The notes under the pieces were generated by a model, which was given only the letters and a program-made list of their open reading frames with translations, was not told where the DNA came from and searched no databases. Positions 19,343 to 32,358 of a stretch of 64,000 nucleotides of DNA are shown here, piece by piece. Every line of letters begins with the position of its first letter. The stretch's first letter is position 1. This stretch comes from Mycobacterium colombiense. GTDB taxonomy: Bacteria; Actinomycetota; Actinomycetes; Mycobacteriales; Mycobacteriaceae. The stretch is taken from assembly GCF_001672755.1 (NCBI RefSeq), contig NZ_LZKI01000033.1:62001-126000 (forward strand). Direction: 5' to 3'. The position numbers were made by a program, and so were the translations under genes.

Positions 19343-20578
19343 TCACTGAGCGGTGGCCATCGATCCGGCGAAGCCATTGGCGCGGGATCCGTTCTCCCGC
19401 ACCAACAGTGCGACGAGCAGCGAGCCGACCACGAGCAGCCCGCCGACAAACCACGTCGTCGCCGACCAGCCGCCGACGCCGTAGACGAGACCACCGAGCG
19501 CGCCGGCCACCGACCCGCCAAGGTAGTAACTGAACAGGTACAGCGCGGACGCCTCGGCGCGGTCCCGGTGCGCGATTGCGCCCACCCAGCCACTGGCAAC
19601 GGTGTGCGCAGCGAAGAATCCACCGGTGAACACGCCCACACCGATGACGATCACGGCCAGTGCATGCGGGGCGGTGAGCAACAGGCCGGTCACGGTGATC
19701 GGCAACGCGGCGCCCAGCACGAACCGGCGCCCCCTGCGGTCCGCGAGCCGCCCCGCCACGACCGACGTCCAGGTACCCACGAGATACAGGACGAACAACA
19801 GGCCGGCCACCGAGGGCGCCAATCCGAAGGGCCGCTCGGTCAGTCGGTAGCCGAGGTAGTTGTAGACCGTGACGAATCCGCCCATCAGCACCGAGCCCAA
19901 CGCAAACAGCTTCAGCAACACGGGGTTTCGCATATGGGCGGCAAGGTTGTGCATGGTGGCCCGCACGCTCGCCGCCTTCGGCGTGAAGAATTGCGACCTG
20001 GGCACCAGAAGCGCGAATACGGCCGTGCCGGCCAGCGTCACCGCGGAGCACGCCAGCAGCGCGACCCGCCAGTTGCTGACGTCGACGACCAGCGACGGCA
20101 CGATCCGCCCGGCCAGCCCGCCCACCGTGGTCCCGGCAACGTAGCGGCCCATCGCCGAACCGAGCGACGAGGCGTGCACCTCTTCGGCGAGGAGAGCCAT
20201 GGCCACCGCGGGTATGCCGGCGAGCGCGACGCCATGCAGCGCGCGTCCCGCGAGCAGCACGCCGAGCGTGGGGCTTAACGGCAGCAGCATCCCGATGACG
20301 CTGGACGCTATCCCCGAGGCGAGCATCACGGTGATGCGCCCGTACCGCTCGGAGAGCACGCTCGCCGGGATGATCGACAGCGCCAACATCCCCGTCGTCA
20401 AGGAGACCGTCAGCGCCGCGGTGGCCGGGGTGATTCGATAGCTGGCCGACAACGCCGGCAGCAAGGCCTGCGTGCAGTACATCGCGGCGAAACTGGCCAG
20501 GCCGGCGCCGTACAGCGCGGCGGTCATTCGCCGGTAACCCTTGGTTCCCGCTTGATGCGCGACGACGGCCTGAGGCAT
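19343..20578 (-). CDS. MFS efflux transporter (YnfM-like, 12 TM)
   Basis: A 411-residue major facilitator with twelve predicted hydrophobic segments. Family motifs: LPALSASYRITPATAALTVS at the start, the loop 2-3 motif VLSERYGRITVM, and the repeated loop GRLADRRGRRFVL in the second half. These sequences resemble the AraJ/YnfM group of small-molecule exporters; the substrate cannot be read. The start is ATG at 20578; a downstream ATG at 20527 (MTAALYG) is an alternative. Divergent from a LysR regulator with palindromic sites between them, so it is very likely the regulator's target. Confidence 0.87.
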   Translation of the reverse strand: MPQAVVAHQAGTKGYRRMTAALYGAGLASFAAMYCTQALLPALSASYRITPATAALTVSLTTGMLALSIIPASVLSERYGRITVMLASGIASSVIGMLLPLSPTLGVLLAGRALHGVALAGIPAVAMALLAEEVHASSLGSAMGRYVAGTTVGGLAGRIVPSLVVDVSNWRVALLACSAVTLAGTAVFALLVPRSQFFTPKAASVRATMHNLAAHMRNPVLLKLFALGSVLMGGFVTVYNYLGYRLTERPFGLAPSVAGLLFVLYLVGTWTSVVAGRLADRRGRRFVLGAALPITVTGLLLTAPHALAVIVIGVGVFTGGFFAAHTVASGWVGAIAHRDRAEASALYLFSYYLGGSVAGALGGLVYGVGGWSATTWFVGGLLVVGSLLVALLVRENGSRANGFAGSMATAQ

Positions 20579-20592
20579 GGCAATGATGCTTC

Positions 20593-20604
20593 GTGCCGCG
20601 GCAC
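20593..20604. promoter_or_regulatory. Perfect 12-bp palindrome upstream of the MFS gene
   Basis: GTGCCGCGGCAC reads identically on both strands and lies 15 bases upstream of the MFS start codon. It could be a second binding site or a promoter-proximal hairpin. Being G+C rich in a G+C-rich genome, it has some chance of arising at random. Confidence 0.35.
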
Positions 20605-20628
20605 CTAAACGGAAATGAATTATTTAGC

Positions 20629-20647
20629 GGTTTATGATGCATAAACC
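20629..20647. promoter_or_regulatory. Candidate LysR operator, 19-bp inverted repeat
   Basis: GGTTTATGATGCATAAACC: perfect 8-bp arms around a 3-bp centre, A+T rich in a G+C-rich background, in the 90-base gap between the divergent MFS and LysR genes. It contains the T-N11-A spacing usual for LysR-type regulator boxes. It ends 21 bases before the LysR start codon, a position suited to autorepression and to control of the MFS gene. Confidence 0.7.
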
Positions 20648-20668
20648 ACATAAGCAGAGGTGATGGCA

Positions 20669-21583
20669 ATGGCGGACGGCGACTATGAGTGGTTCATCAC
20701 ACTGGCGGAGCTGCAGCACGTCACGTCGGCGGCCGAGCAGCTGCACGTCGCACAGCCGACGCTGACCCGGATGCTGGCGCGCCTGGAACAGCAGGTGGGG
20801 GTGTCGCTGTTCGATCGCCACGGCAGGAGGCTGGCCCTCAACACCTACGGCCGGATCTTCTACGAGCACGCCCGGCGAGCCCAGCTCGAGCTCGATTCGG
20901 CCAGGCGCGCGATCGATGACCTGACGAATCCGGCCGTCAGCGAGATCCGGCTGGCCTTTCTGAGTTCGTTCGGGACAACCGTGGTGCCGCGCTTGATCGC
21001 GAGATTCGGGGCGTCGTCGCCGCGGGTGACCTTCACGCTCGAGGAGGGTGCCGCCGAATCGATCGGCGATCGCGTACAGTCCGGCGTCGTCGACATCGGA
21101 GTGGTGTCACCGCGGCCGCGCAAACGAACTCTGGCCTGGCGCAGCCTGTTTCGTCAGCGTCTCGGCGTCGCCGTGCCGGACGATCACCGGTTTGCGGGCC
21201 TCGCCGCGATATCCATGACCGATCTGGCCGACGAACCGTTCGTCACCATGCACCTCGGATTCGGCATGCGTCGACTGCTCGACGAGCTTTGCGCCGCAGC
21301 GCAATTCCGGCCCCGGATCGGCTTGGAAGCACCGAATCTCACGACGGTGGCGGGCCTGGTCGCCGCCGGGCTGGGCATCAGCCTGGTGCCCATCGACGGC
21401 AGCGAGTACGCGCCGGGCGTGCGGGTACTGCGGCTGGCCGACGCCGACGCCTACCGCGATGTGGGCATGATTTGGCATTCCGATCGGCCGCTGGCTCGCT
21501 CGGCACGGGACTTCATCGCGGCCGCCGCGGCCGTAGAGCAGCACGAGATGCCGCCTAAGACAATCCCTCTCCTCGGGCGCTAG
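20669..21583 (+). CDS. LysR family transcriptional regulator
   Basis: A 304-residue LTTR. The N-terminal winged HTH reads EWFITLAELQHVTSAAEQLHVAQPTLTRMLARLEQQVGVSLFDR, with the usual Ser/Ala-rich recognition helix region. Residues ~90-290 form the periplasmic-binding-protein-like effector domain (EIRLAFLSSFGTTVVPRLI). The ATG at 20669 was chosen because GAGGTG stands about 6 bases upstream; GTG 20660 and ATG 20663 are too close to it. Divergent from an MFS exporter, the classic LTTR layout, with a palindromic site just upstream. The inducer is unknown. Confidence 0.92.
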   Translation: MADGDYEWFITLAELQHVTSAAEQLHVAQPTLTRMLARLEQQVGVSLFDRHGRRLALNTYGRIFYEHARRAQLELDSARRAIDDLTNPAVSEIRLAFLSSFGTTVVPRLIARFGASSPRVTFTLEEGAAESIGDRVQSGVVDIGVVSPRPRKRTLAWRSLFRQRLGVAVPDDHRFAGLAAISMTDLADEPFVTMHLGFGMRRLLDELCAAAQFRPRIGLEAPNLTTVAGLVAAGLGISLVPIDGSEYAPGVRVLRLADADAYRDVGMIWHSDRPLARSARDFIAAAAAVEQHEMPPKTIPLLGR

Positions 21584-21623
21584 AGCACAGCGCAGTGACC
21601 GTGCCGGGGATGCGGGTGTCGGC

Positions 21624-22697
21624 TCAGACGGCGATCTGGTGATGGCGGGTCTGGTTACCCCCGCACCGCTTCGCTTCGTACATCGCGGTGTCGGCGTGGG
21701 CGACCAGCTGGTGAAACGCGTGCTCGGCATATTCCGAGACGATGCCGCCCAGCGCCAGGCTGGCGATTCCGACGCTGGCGGTCACGGCCGCGTTCACCGC
21801 GGCCACGGCGTCACAGAGTTGTCGGCCCCACGACGGCAGCTGTTCGGTCGTCACGATGTCGGCAACCAGGAATTCCTCCCCGCCGACGCGACCGACGACG
21901 GAGGTCTCGCCGCATGCGGTGGTCAGGGTGCCCGCCACCGCGATGAGCGCCTCGTCGCCTGCGGCGTGCCCGCGGGTGTCGTTGAGCTCTTTGAAGCGGT
22001 CCAGATCAACCATGGCCACCGCCAGATGCATGTGATGGGCGCCGGCGAGCATCCGGCCCACGATCGCGCGGTCGCAGGCCCTCCGATTCAGCAGGCCGGT
22101 CAGCGGATCGCGGTTGGCGCGTAGCAGGTCGAGCCACAGTGCGCGCACCACGACCTGGATGGCGAGCGGGACGACCACGTTGAGTTCCAGCACCAGGAAG
22201 TAGCCGGTGAAGGCCAGCACCGCCTGCCCGGTGGCGGCCAGGCGCACCGCCTGCCAGGCCGCGATCGCACAGGCCATGAAGAAGTTCAGGGCCATGAGCC
22301 TGGCCGTATGGAAGAACGCGATGTAGCCACCCGTCACCGCCATCGCCGAACATGCCATGAGCCCGACGAGCGGCTGGGGTTGCCACAGGCAACCGCCGCC
22401 GATGGATACGGCGCCGGTCATGATGTAGAAAACGGACTGGCGCCGGGTGGGCCATCCGCTCAACCACAGCGTCGCCATGCCCAAGCCCAGGATGGCGGCG
22501 ACGACCGAAACCGTCAGCGCCACACGCGGATACATCGGGGCGGGTCCGTACAAAACGTTGACTGGCACCAACACCAGGGAGGCCGCCACCACGGCCAGAA
22601 CCCTGCGGGTGGGGGTGCTGAGCCCGTGCGCCTGCAAATAGCCTGTCAGCCAGTCGAAATGGTCGTCTTGGCCCCACCAAGTCGCCAGCCACGCCAT
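21624..22697 (-). CDS. Membrane diguanylate cyclase (GGEEF)
   Basis: A 357-residue protein. About six hydrophobic segments (residues ~30-190) are followed by a GGDEF domain that would make c-di-GMP from two GTP. The domain starts at RDPLTGLLNRRAC, has the VDLDRFKELND metal/substrate segment, and its signature is GGEEF (RVGGEEFLV), an active variant. No RxxD inhibitory site stands five residues before GGEEF (the sequence is ETSVVGRVGGEEF), so product feedback through an I-site is not expected. No EAL domain or partner gene is nearby. It occupies the place where M. tuberculosis has extra adenylate cyclases between alkA and Rv1320c. Confidence 0.92.
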   Translation of the reverse strand: MAWLATWWGQDDHFDWLTGYLQAHGLSTPTRRVLAVVAASLVLVPVNVLYGPAPMYPRVALTVSVVAAILGLGMATLWLSGWPTRRQSVFYIMTGAVSIGGGCLWQPQPLVGLMACSAMAVTGGYIAFFHTARLMALNFFMACAIAAWQAVRLAATGQAVLAFTGYFLVLELNVVVPLAIQVVVRALWLDLLRANRDPLTGLLNRRACDRAIVGRMLAGAHHMHLAVAMVDLDRFKELNDTRGHAAGDEALIAVAGTLTTACGETSVVGRVGGEEFLVADIVTTEQLPSWGRQLCDAVAAVNAAVTASVGIASLALGGIVSEYAEHAFHQLVAHADTAMYEAKRCGGNQTRHHQIAV

Positions 22698-22922
22698 ACG
22701 TTCGCCTTTCCCCGAACTCGCTCACCCCGTCGAGCCACAGCACCAGAGTCAGTGAACCGGATCACAGTAAATACCATCGAGCGCAGTAAAAATCTCGAAT
22801 CGACGAGAAATCCGCGCCGGACTGCGCCCCACGCCACGGCCCGATTACCCGGCTCAATCCCCTCCCACGACGATGTCGGTTTTCCGCCAGTTTTGTCGGT
22901 GGGCGGGTGTAAGTCTGGAACC

Positions 22923-24410
22923 GTGCACGACGACTTCGAACGCTGCTACCGCGCCGTCCAGTCCAAGGACGCGCGGTTCGACGGCTGGTTCGTCACCGCG
23001 GTGCTGACGACCCGCATCTACTGCCGGCCCAGCTGTCCGGTGCGGCCACCGTTCGCCCGTAACGTGCGGTTTTACCCCACGGCGGCCGCCGCTCAACGGG
23101 CCGGCTTTCGGGCCTGCAAGCGGTGCCGCCCCGACGCGTCCCCTGGGTCCCCTGAATGGAATGTGCGCGGCGACGTCGTGGCGCGAACGATGCGCCTGAT
23201 CGCCGACGGGACCGTAGATCGTGAAGGTGTCGGTGGCCTGGCCGCCCGCCTCGGTTACACGACCCGACAACTGGAGCGGCTGTTACAGGCCGAAGTCGGC
23301 GCCGGCCCGCTCGCACTGGCCCGCGCGCAACGGGCACAGACCGCCCGGGTGTTGATCGAGACCACGGAACTGCCATTCGGCGACGTCGCATTCGCCGCCG
23401 GCTTCTCCAGCATCCGCCAGTTCAACGACACCGTTCGATCGGTGTTCGAGAACACACCCAGCGCGCTGCGCCAGCGCGCCGCGACACGTTCCGCATCGGC
23501 GCCGAATTCGCCTGGCACCGTGTGTCTTCGGCTCCCGGTACGCACGCCGTTCGCCTATGCCGGCGTGTTCGGTCACCTGGCGGCGGGTACGGTGCCCGGT
23601 TGCGAGGAGATCCGCGACGGCGCATACCGGCGCAGTCTGCGGCTCCCGTTCGGCAACGCGATCGTCAGCCTGACCCCCGCTGTCGATCACGTCCGGTGCG
23701 TGCTCGTGCTCGACGACTTCCGTGATCTGACAACGGCCATCGCGCGCTGCCGTCGGCTGCTGGACCTCGACGCCGATCCGGAAGCGGTGGACGCGGCGCT
23801 GGGTGGGGACGCGGAGTTCTGCGCCGTCGTAGCCAAGGCGCCGGGGCAGCGGATTCCACGCACTGTCGACGAAGCCGAACTCGCGGTGCGCGCGGTGCTG
23901 GGCCAGCAGGTTTCCACCAAGGCGGCCAGTACCCACGCCGGCCGCCTGGTCGCCGCCTACGGACAGCCGATCAACGATCCCGAGGGAGCACTGACGCACA
24001 CCTTCCCGTCCGTTGAGCAGCTCGCGGTCATCGACCCCGTCCATTTGGCCGTGCCCAAGTCCCGGCAACGGACTTTGAACGCTCTGGTCGCCGGCCTCGC
24101 CGACGGCAGTGTCGTGCTGAGCGCCGGCTGCGACTGGGAAAGTGCCCGAACGCAACTACTCGCCTTGCCCGGCGTGGGCCCCTGGACCGCGGAGGTGATC
24201 GCAATGCGCGGCCTCGGCGATCCCGACGCGTTCCCCGCCAGCGATCTGGGCCTGCGCCTGGCCGCCGAACAGCTGGGCTTCCCGTCCGACGAGGGCTCCC
24301 TCGTGGCGCGTAGTGCACAGTGGCGCCCCTGGCGTTCCTATGCCACCCAATACCTTTGGACCACCCTCGAGCATCCGGTAAACCATTGGCCGCCACAGGA
24401 GGTCGCATGA
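22923..24410 (+). CDS. alkA: Ada-AlkA fusion: adaptive-response regulator and 3-methyladenine DNA glycosylase
   Basis: A 495-residue protein started at GTG 22923 (VHDDFERCYRAVQSKDARF), which matches the M. tuberculosis start. Residues 1-80 are the Ada zinc/methyl-acceptor domain with Cys34 and Cys38 (YCRPSCP) and a CKRCRPD pair. ~85-185 is an AraC-type HTH (LAARLGYTTRQLERLL and VAFAAGFSSIRQFNDTVR). ~210-490 is the AlkA fold with the helix-hairpin-helix LPGVGPWTAEVIAMRG and catalytic Asp in FPASDLGL. The Ada C-terminal methyltransferase is separate: ogt follows, overlapping by 4 bases (ATGA). Together they form an alkylation-repair operon likely induced by methylated Cys34. Confidence 0.95.
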   Translation: MHDDFERCYRAVQSKDARFDGWFVTAVLTTRIYCRPSCPVRPPFARNVRFYPTAAAAQRAGFRACKRCRPDASPGSPEWNVRGDVVARTMRLIADGTVDREGVGGLAARLGYTTRQLERLLQAEVGAGPLALARAQRAQTARVLIETTELPFGDVAFAAGFSSIRQFNDTVRSVFENTPSALRQRAATRSASAPNSPGTVCLRLPVRTPFAYAGVFGHLAAGTVPGCEEIRDGAYRRSLRLPFGNAIVSLTPAVDHVRCVLVLDDFRDLTTAIARCRRLLDLDADPEAVDAALGGDAEFCAVVAKAPGQRIPRTVDEAELAVRAVLGQQVSTKAASTHAGRLVAAYGQPINDPEGALTHTFPSVEQLAVIDPVHLAVPKSRQRTLNALVAGLADGSVVLSAGCDWESARTQLLALPGVGPWTAEVIAMRGLGDPDAFPASDLGLRLAAEQLGFPSDEGSLVARSAQWRPWRSYATQYLWTTLEHPVNHWPPQEVA

Positions 24411-24898
24411 CCGAGTACCGCACCATCGACAGCCCGATCGGGCTGCTGACCCTGGCCGGTCACGGCTCGGTGCTGACGAATCTGCGAATGGTCGATCAGA
24501 CCTACGAACCGAGCCGCACCGGGTGGTCCCCGAACCCGCGGGCGTTCGGCGAGGCCGTCGAACAACTCAGCGCGTATTTCGCCGGCGACCTGACGAATTT
24601 CGATGTCGAGCTCGACCTGCGAGGCACCGAGTTTCAGCGCCGAGTATGGCGGGCGCTGCTGACCATTCCGTACGGCGAAACGCGCTCGTACGGCGAAATC
24701 GCCGAGCAGATCGCGGCGCCCGGCGCCGCCCGCGCCGTCGGGTTGGCCAACGGTCACAACCCGATCGCCATCGTCGTTCCCTGCCACCGCGTCATCGGGG
24801 CCAACGGAAGTCTCACCGGCTTCGGCGGTGGGCTCGGCCGAAAGCGCACATTGCTCGAATTGGAAAAGCAACGCGAGAATTTGACGCTATTCGATTGA
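24407..24898 (+). CDS. ogt: Methylated-DNA--protein-cysteine methyltransferase
   Basis: A 163-residue O6-alkylguanine transferase that repairs DNA by transferring the alkyl group to its own cysteine. The active site is IVVPCHRVIGANG, the HTH DNA-binding part is GTEFQRRVWRALLTIPYG and GEIAEQIAAPGAARAVG. The ATG at 24407 overlaps the alkA stop, and a GGAGG site precedes it inside alkA; the frame open further upstream is alkA shadow. It ends about ten bases before the shared terminator hairpin, convergent with the rRNA operon. Confidence 0.96.
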   Translation: MTEYRTIDSPIGLLTLAGHGSVLTNLRMVDQTYEPSRTGWSPNPRAFGEAVEQLSAYFAGDLTNFDVELDLRGTEFQRRVWRALLTIPYGETRSYGEIAEQIAAPGAARAVGLANGHNPIAIVVPCHRVIGANGSLTGFGGGLGRKRTLLELEKQRENLTLFD

Positions 24899-24907
24899 TT
24901 GCGAATG

Positions 24908-24939
24908 CAAAAACACCCCCGTTGCCGGGGGTGTTTTTG
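24908..24939. terminator. Bidirectional intrinsic terminator between ogt and rrn
   Basis: A 14-bp perfect stem: CAAAAACACCCCCG at 24908-24921 pairs with CGGGGGTGTTTTTG at 24926-24939 around a four-base loop. The A-run on one arm and the T-run on the other give a U-tract in either direction. It ends both ogt (plus) and the 5S end of the rRNA operon (minus). Confidence 0.9.
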
Positions 24940-24943
24940 TGTA

Positions 24944-25058
24944 TGTTCGGCGGTGTCCTACTTTTCCACCCGTATGGGCAGTATCATTGGCGCTGACAGG
25001 CTTAGCTTCCGGGTTCGGAATGGGACCGGGCGTTTCCCTGTCGCTGTGGCCGCCGTAA
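24944..25058 (-). rRNA. rrf: 5S ribosomal RNA
   Basis: About 115 nt. Read on the minus strand it starts TTACGGCGGCCACAGCGACA and ends with GTCCTACTT-complement sequence and CCGCCGAACA; the ends pair with each other (GGCGG with CCGCC). Sequence and length match mycobacterial 5S. Ends are good to a few bases. Last gene of the single rrn operon in the window. Confidence 0.95.
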
Positions 25059-25134
25059 CTCTATTTAAATTTGTTTGGTGGGGGGTGTGGCGTTCCGCGG
25101 CATTACTGCCGTGAAATGGACTGTGGTTGCGATT

Positions 25135-30065
<4,931 letters not shown>

Positions 30066-30146
30066 ACTCCTCGCAGGACGAGGTGAATTCAAATCAGAGA
30101 AAATCTGACCTAACAAAAAGACACCAAATAACTGGCATCAAAATAC

Positions 30147-30183
30147 GGCCATACCGACACACGGGGAGTGTTTAAGTATGGCC
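30147..30183 (-). promoter_or_regulatory. rrn leader hairpin (likely RNase III processing stem)
   Basis: Inverted repeat in the pre-16S leader: GGCCATAC (30147-30154) pairs with GTATGGCC (30176-30183), with further ACAC/GTGT pairing inside. Its place, about 80 bases before mature 16S, fits a processing or leader structure; no processing data are available. Confidence 0.6.
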
Positions 30184-30204
30184 AAAAAACAACAACAAAA
30201 TAAA

Positions 30205-30240
30205 AAGACCAAACACACTATTGAGTTCTCAAACAACACT
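30205..30240 (-). promoter_or_regulatory. rrn antitermination element (boxA-type leader)
   Basis: The minus strand reads GTTGTTTGAGAACTCAATAG then TGTGTTTGG, a sequence I recognise from mycobacterial rrn leaders where NusA/NusB-dependent antitermination assembles. It lies between PCL1 and the leader hairpin, as expected. Confidence 0.65.
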
Positions 30241-30269
30241 TGTTTCGCCCGTTTTGGGGCAACCCTGCC

Positions 30270-30299
30270 AGCTTAATACAGATCCGGCAGGTAAGTCAA
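30270..30299 (-). promoter_or_regulatory. rrn promoter PCL1
   Basis: Minus-strand -35 TTGACT (30299-30294) and -10 TAAGCT (30275-30270) with an 18-base spacer. Same layout as the PCL1 promoter described for slow-growing mycobacteria; it is the closer of the two promoters to 16S. Confidence 0.8.
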
Positions 30300-30345
30300 C
30301 TCCCAATTTTGATCTTCTAGAGACCGTCTCGGGAGCAGCCGTGCC

Positions 30346-30375
30346 AGGCTAGTACCAATCCAGCGAGGGAGTCAA
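30346..30375 (-). promoter_or_regulatory. rrn promoter P1
   Basis: Minus-strand -35 TTGACT (30375-30370) and -10 TAGCCT (30351-30346), 18-base spacer, about 60 bases after the murA stop. Matches the P1 promoter of the M. tuberculosis rrn operon in spacing and hexamers. Confidence 0.8.
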
Positions 30376-30433
30376 GGCCCCGCTCTCGTCCACCTTCGCG
30401 TTGGTGACCGCGCTTGTGGGGCACTGACTTTGG

Positions 30434-31687
30434 TTACTGTACCCGCTCGATCTCCGCTCCCAAAATCGCCAGGTTTTCCACGAACAACGGGTAGCCGCGA
30501 TCGATGTGGAAGACGTCGTGGACCTCGGTGTCTCCGTCGGCGACAAGCCCGGCCAGCACCAGGCCTGCGCCGGCCCGAATGTCCGAACACCACACCGGTG
30601 CGCTCGACAATTGCGGCAACCCCCGAACGACGGCGTGATGCCCGTCGGTCCGGGCGTCGGCGCCAAGGCGGATCATTTCTTCAACGAATCGAAAGCGCGC
30701 CTCGAATACGTTCTCGGTGATCATCGACGTGCCGTCGGCGATCGAGGCCAGCGCGATCGCCATAGGCTGCAGGTCCGTCGGGAATCCGGGAAACGGCAGG
30801 GTCGCGACGTTGACCGCCTTCGGACGCTCGTACTGCGCCACCCGGAAGCTGTCGTCGGTCTGGGTGACCGTGGCGCCGGCGTCGTGCAGCTTGTGCAGCA
30901 CCACCTGCAGGTGCGCCGGGTCGATGCCCGTGACCGTGATGTCTCCGCGGGTTATCGCGGCGGCGATCCCCCAGGTGGCGGCGACGATGCGATCCCCGAT
31001 GACGCGGTGCTCGGTCGGGTGCAGCTTGGGGACGCCGGTGATGGTCATCGTCGGCGAACCCGCGCCCTCGATCTGCGCGCCCATCTGGTTCAACATCGTG
31101 CACAGATCCACGACGTCGGGCTCGCGTGCCGCGTTGTGGATGGTGGTCACGCCCTCGGCGACGACCGCGGCCATCAGGATGTTCTCGGTGGCTCCCACCG
31201 ACGGGAACTCCAGCTGAATCTCCGCCCCGCGCAACGTATCGGCTTGTGCCACCACGCATCCGTGCTCGATGTTGCACTGCGCACCGAGTTGGCGCAGCCC
31301 GGCCTGATGCATGTCCAGCGGGCGCGATCCGATCGCGTCGCCGCCCGGCAGCGCGACGCGGGCGCGCTTGCATCGGCCGACCAGCGGTCCCAGCACGCAC
31401 ACCGACGCGCGGAACTGTCGCACCGCGGCGAAGTCGGCGTCGTACTTCGGCTCATCCGGAGAGGTGATTCGCGCGACGTCGCCGTCCAGTTCGACGGTGG
31501 CGCCCAGGCCGCGCAGCACCTCCGCCATCAGCGGCACGTCCAGGATGTCGGGGCAGTTGGTGATCGTGCTGGTGCCTTCGGCCAACAGCGTCGCGGCCAT
31601 CAGCTTGAGCACGCTGTTCTTTGCGCCCCCTACTGCGACTTCGCCTGACAACCGGTTCCCGCCGGTCACCACGAATCGCTCAGCCAC
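30434..31687 (-). CDS. murA: UDP-N-acetylglucosamine 1-carboxyvinyltransferase
   Basis: First committed step of peptidoglycan synthesis: enolpyruvyl transfer from PEP to UDP-GlcNAc in the cytoplasm. 417 residues from GTG 31687 ([17 protein letters not shown]). The active-site loop reads [13 protein letters not shown] with Asp117 where E. coli has Cys115, the substitution that makes mycobacterial MurA insensitive to fosfomycin. [20 protein letters not shown] is the other substrate loop. Immediately upstream of the rrn promoters, so read-through into rrn is possible. Divergent from the adenosyltransferase gene, 68 bases between starts. Confidence 0.97.
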   Translation of the reverse strand: MAERFVVTGGNRLSGEVAVGGAKNSVLKLMAATLLAEGTSTITNCPDILDVPLMAEVLRGLGATVELDGDVARITSPDEPKYDADFAAVRQFRASVCVLGPLVGRCKRARVALPGGDAIGSRPLDMHQAGLRQLGAQCNIEHGCVVAQADTLRGAEIQLEFPSVGATENILMAAVVAEGVTTIHNAAREPDVVDLCTMLNQMGAQIEGAGSPTMTITGVPKLHPTEHRVIGDRIVAATWGIAAAITRGDITVTGIDPAHLQVVLHKLHDAGATVTQTDDSFRVAQYERPKAVNVATLPFPGFPTDLQPMAIALASIADGTSMITENVFEARFRFVEEMIRLGADARTDGHHAVVRGLPQLSSAPVWCSDIRAGAGLVLAGLVADGDTEVHDVFHIDRGYPLFVENLAILGAEIERVQ

Positions 31688-31755
31688 CCGCGTCAGTCTA
31701 GTGAAGCGGTATCGGCTTGTCAGTCGGCCAACCCACACCCGAGTACGGTTTGCTC

Positions 31756-32337
31756 ATGGCTGTACACCTGACTCGCATCTACACACGAACCGGCGATGAC
31801 GGAACCACGGGATTGAGTGATTTTTCGCGTGTCTCCAAGAACGACCCTCGCCTGGTGGCGTACGCCGATTGTGACGAAGCCAACTCGGCGATCGGCGTCG
31901 CCGTCGCCGTGGGTCAGCCGGACGAGAAGCTTACGGGTGTGCTGCGGCAGATCCAGAATGATTTGTTCGATGCCGGCGCGGATCTGTCCACTCCCGTGGT
32001 CGAAAACCCCGAGTATCCGCCGCTGCGGGTCACCCAGCCCTACATCGATCGGCTCGAAAAGTGGTGTGACACATATAACGAGCCGCTGCCAAAGCTGAAT
32101 TCGTTTGTGCTGCCTGGTGGTTCGCCTTTGTCGGCGTTGCTGCACGTCGCCCGCACCGTGGTACGTCGAGCCGAGCGGTCGGCGTGGGCTGCCATCGACG
32201 CCGCGCCGGGACAGGTCAACGTCCTGCCCGCCAAATACCTGAACCGCCTGTCGGATCTGCTGTTCATCCTGTCGCGCGTGGCCAACCCCGACGGTGATGT
32301 GCTGTGGAAACCCGGCGGCGAGCACGCCGGCACGTAG
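31756..32337 (+). CDS. Corrinoid adenosyltransferase (PduO type)
   Basis: Transfers the adenosyl group of ATP to cob(I)alamin to make coenzyme B12, the cofactor of methylmalonyl-CoA mutase. 193 residues, the length of Rv1314c, starting MAVHLTRIYTRTGDDGTTGL at ATG 31756. The N-terminal IYTRTGDDGTTGLSDFSRV is the ATP-binding signature and FVLPGGSPLSALLHVARTVVRRAER the second active-site region. Convergent with the DUF2550 gene. Functionally linked to the epimerase at 15739 through the B12-dependent propionate route, although the two are far apart. Confidence 0.95.
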   Translation: MAVHLTRIYTRTGDDGTTGLSDFSRVSKNDPRLVAYADCDEANSAIGVAVAVGQPDEKLTGVLRQIQNDLFDAGADLSTPVVENPEYPPLRVTQPYIDRLEKWCDTYNEPLPKLNSFVLPGGSPLSALLHVARTVVRRAERSAWAAIDAAPGQVNVLPAKYLNRLSDLLFILSRVANPDGDVLWKPGGEHAGT

Positions 32338-32358
32338 TCAGCCGGCAGCCCTGTTCGC

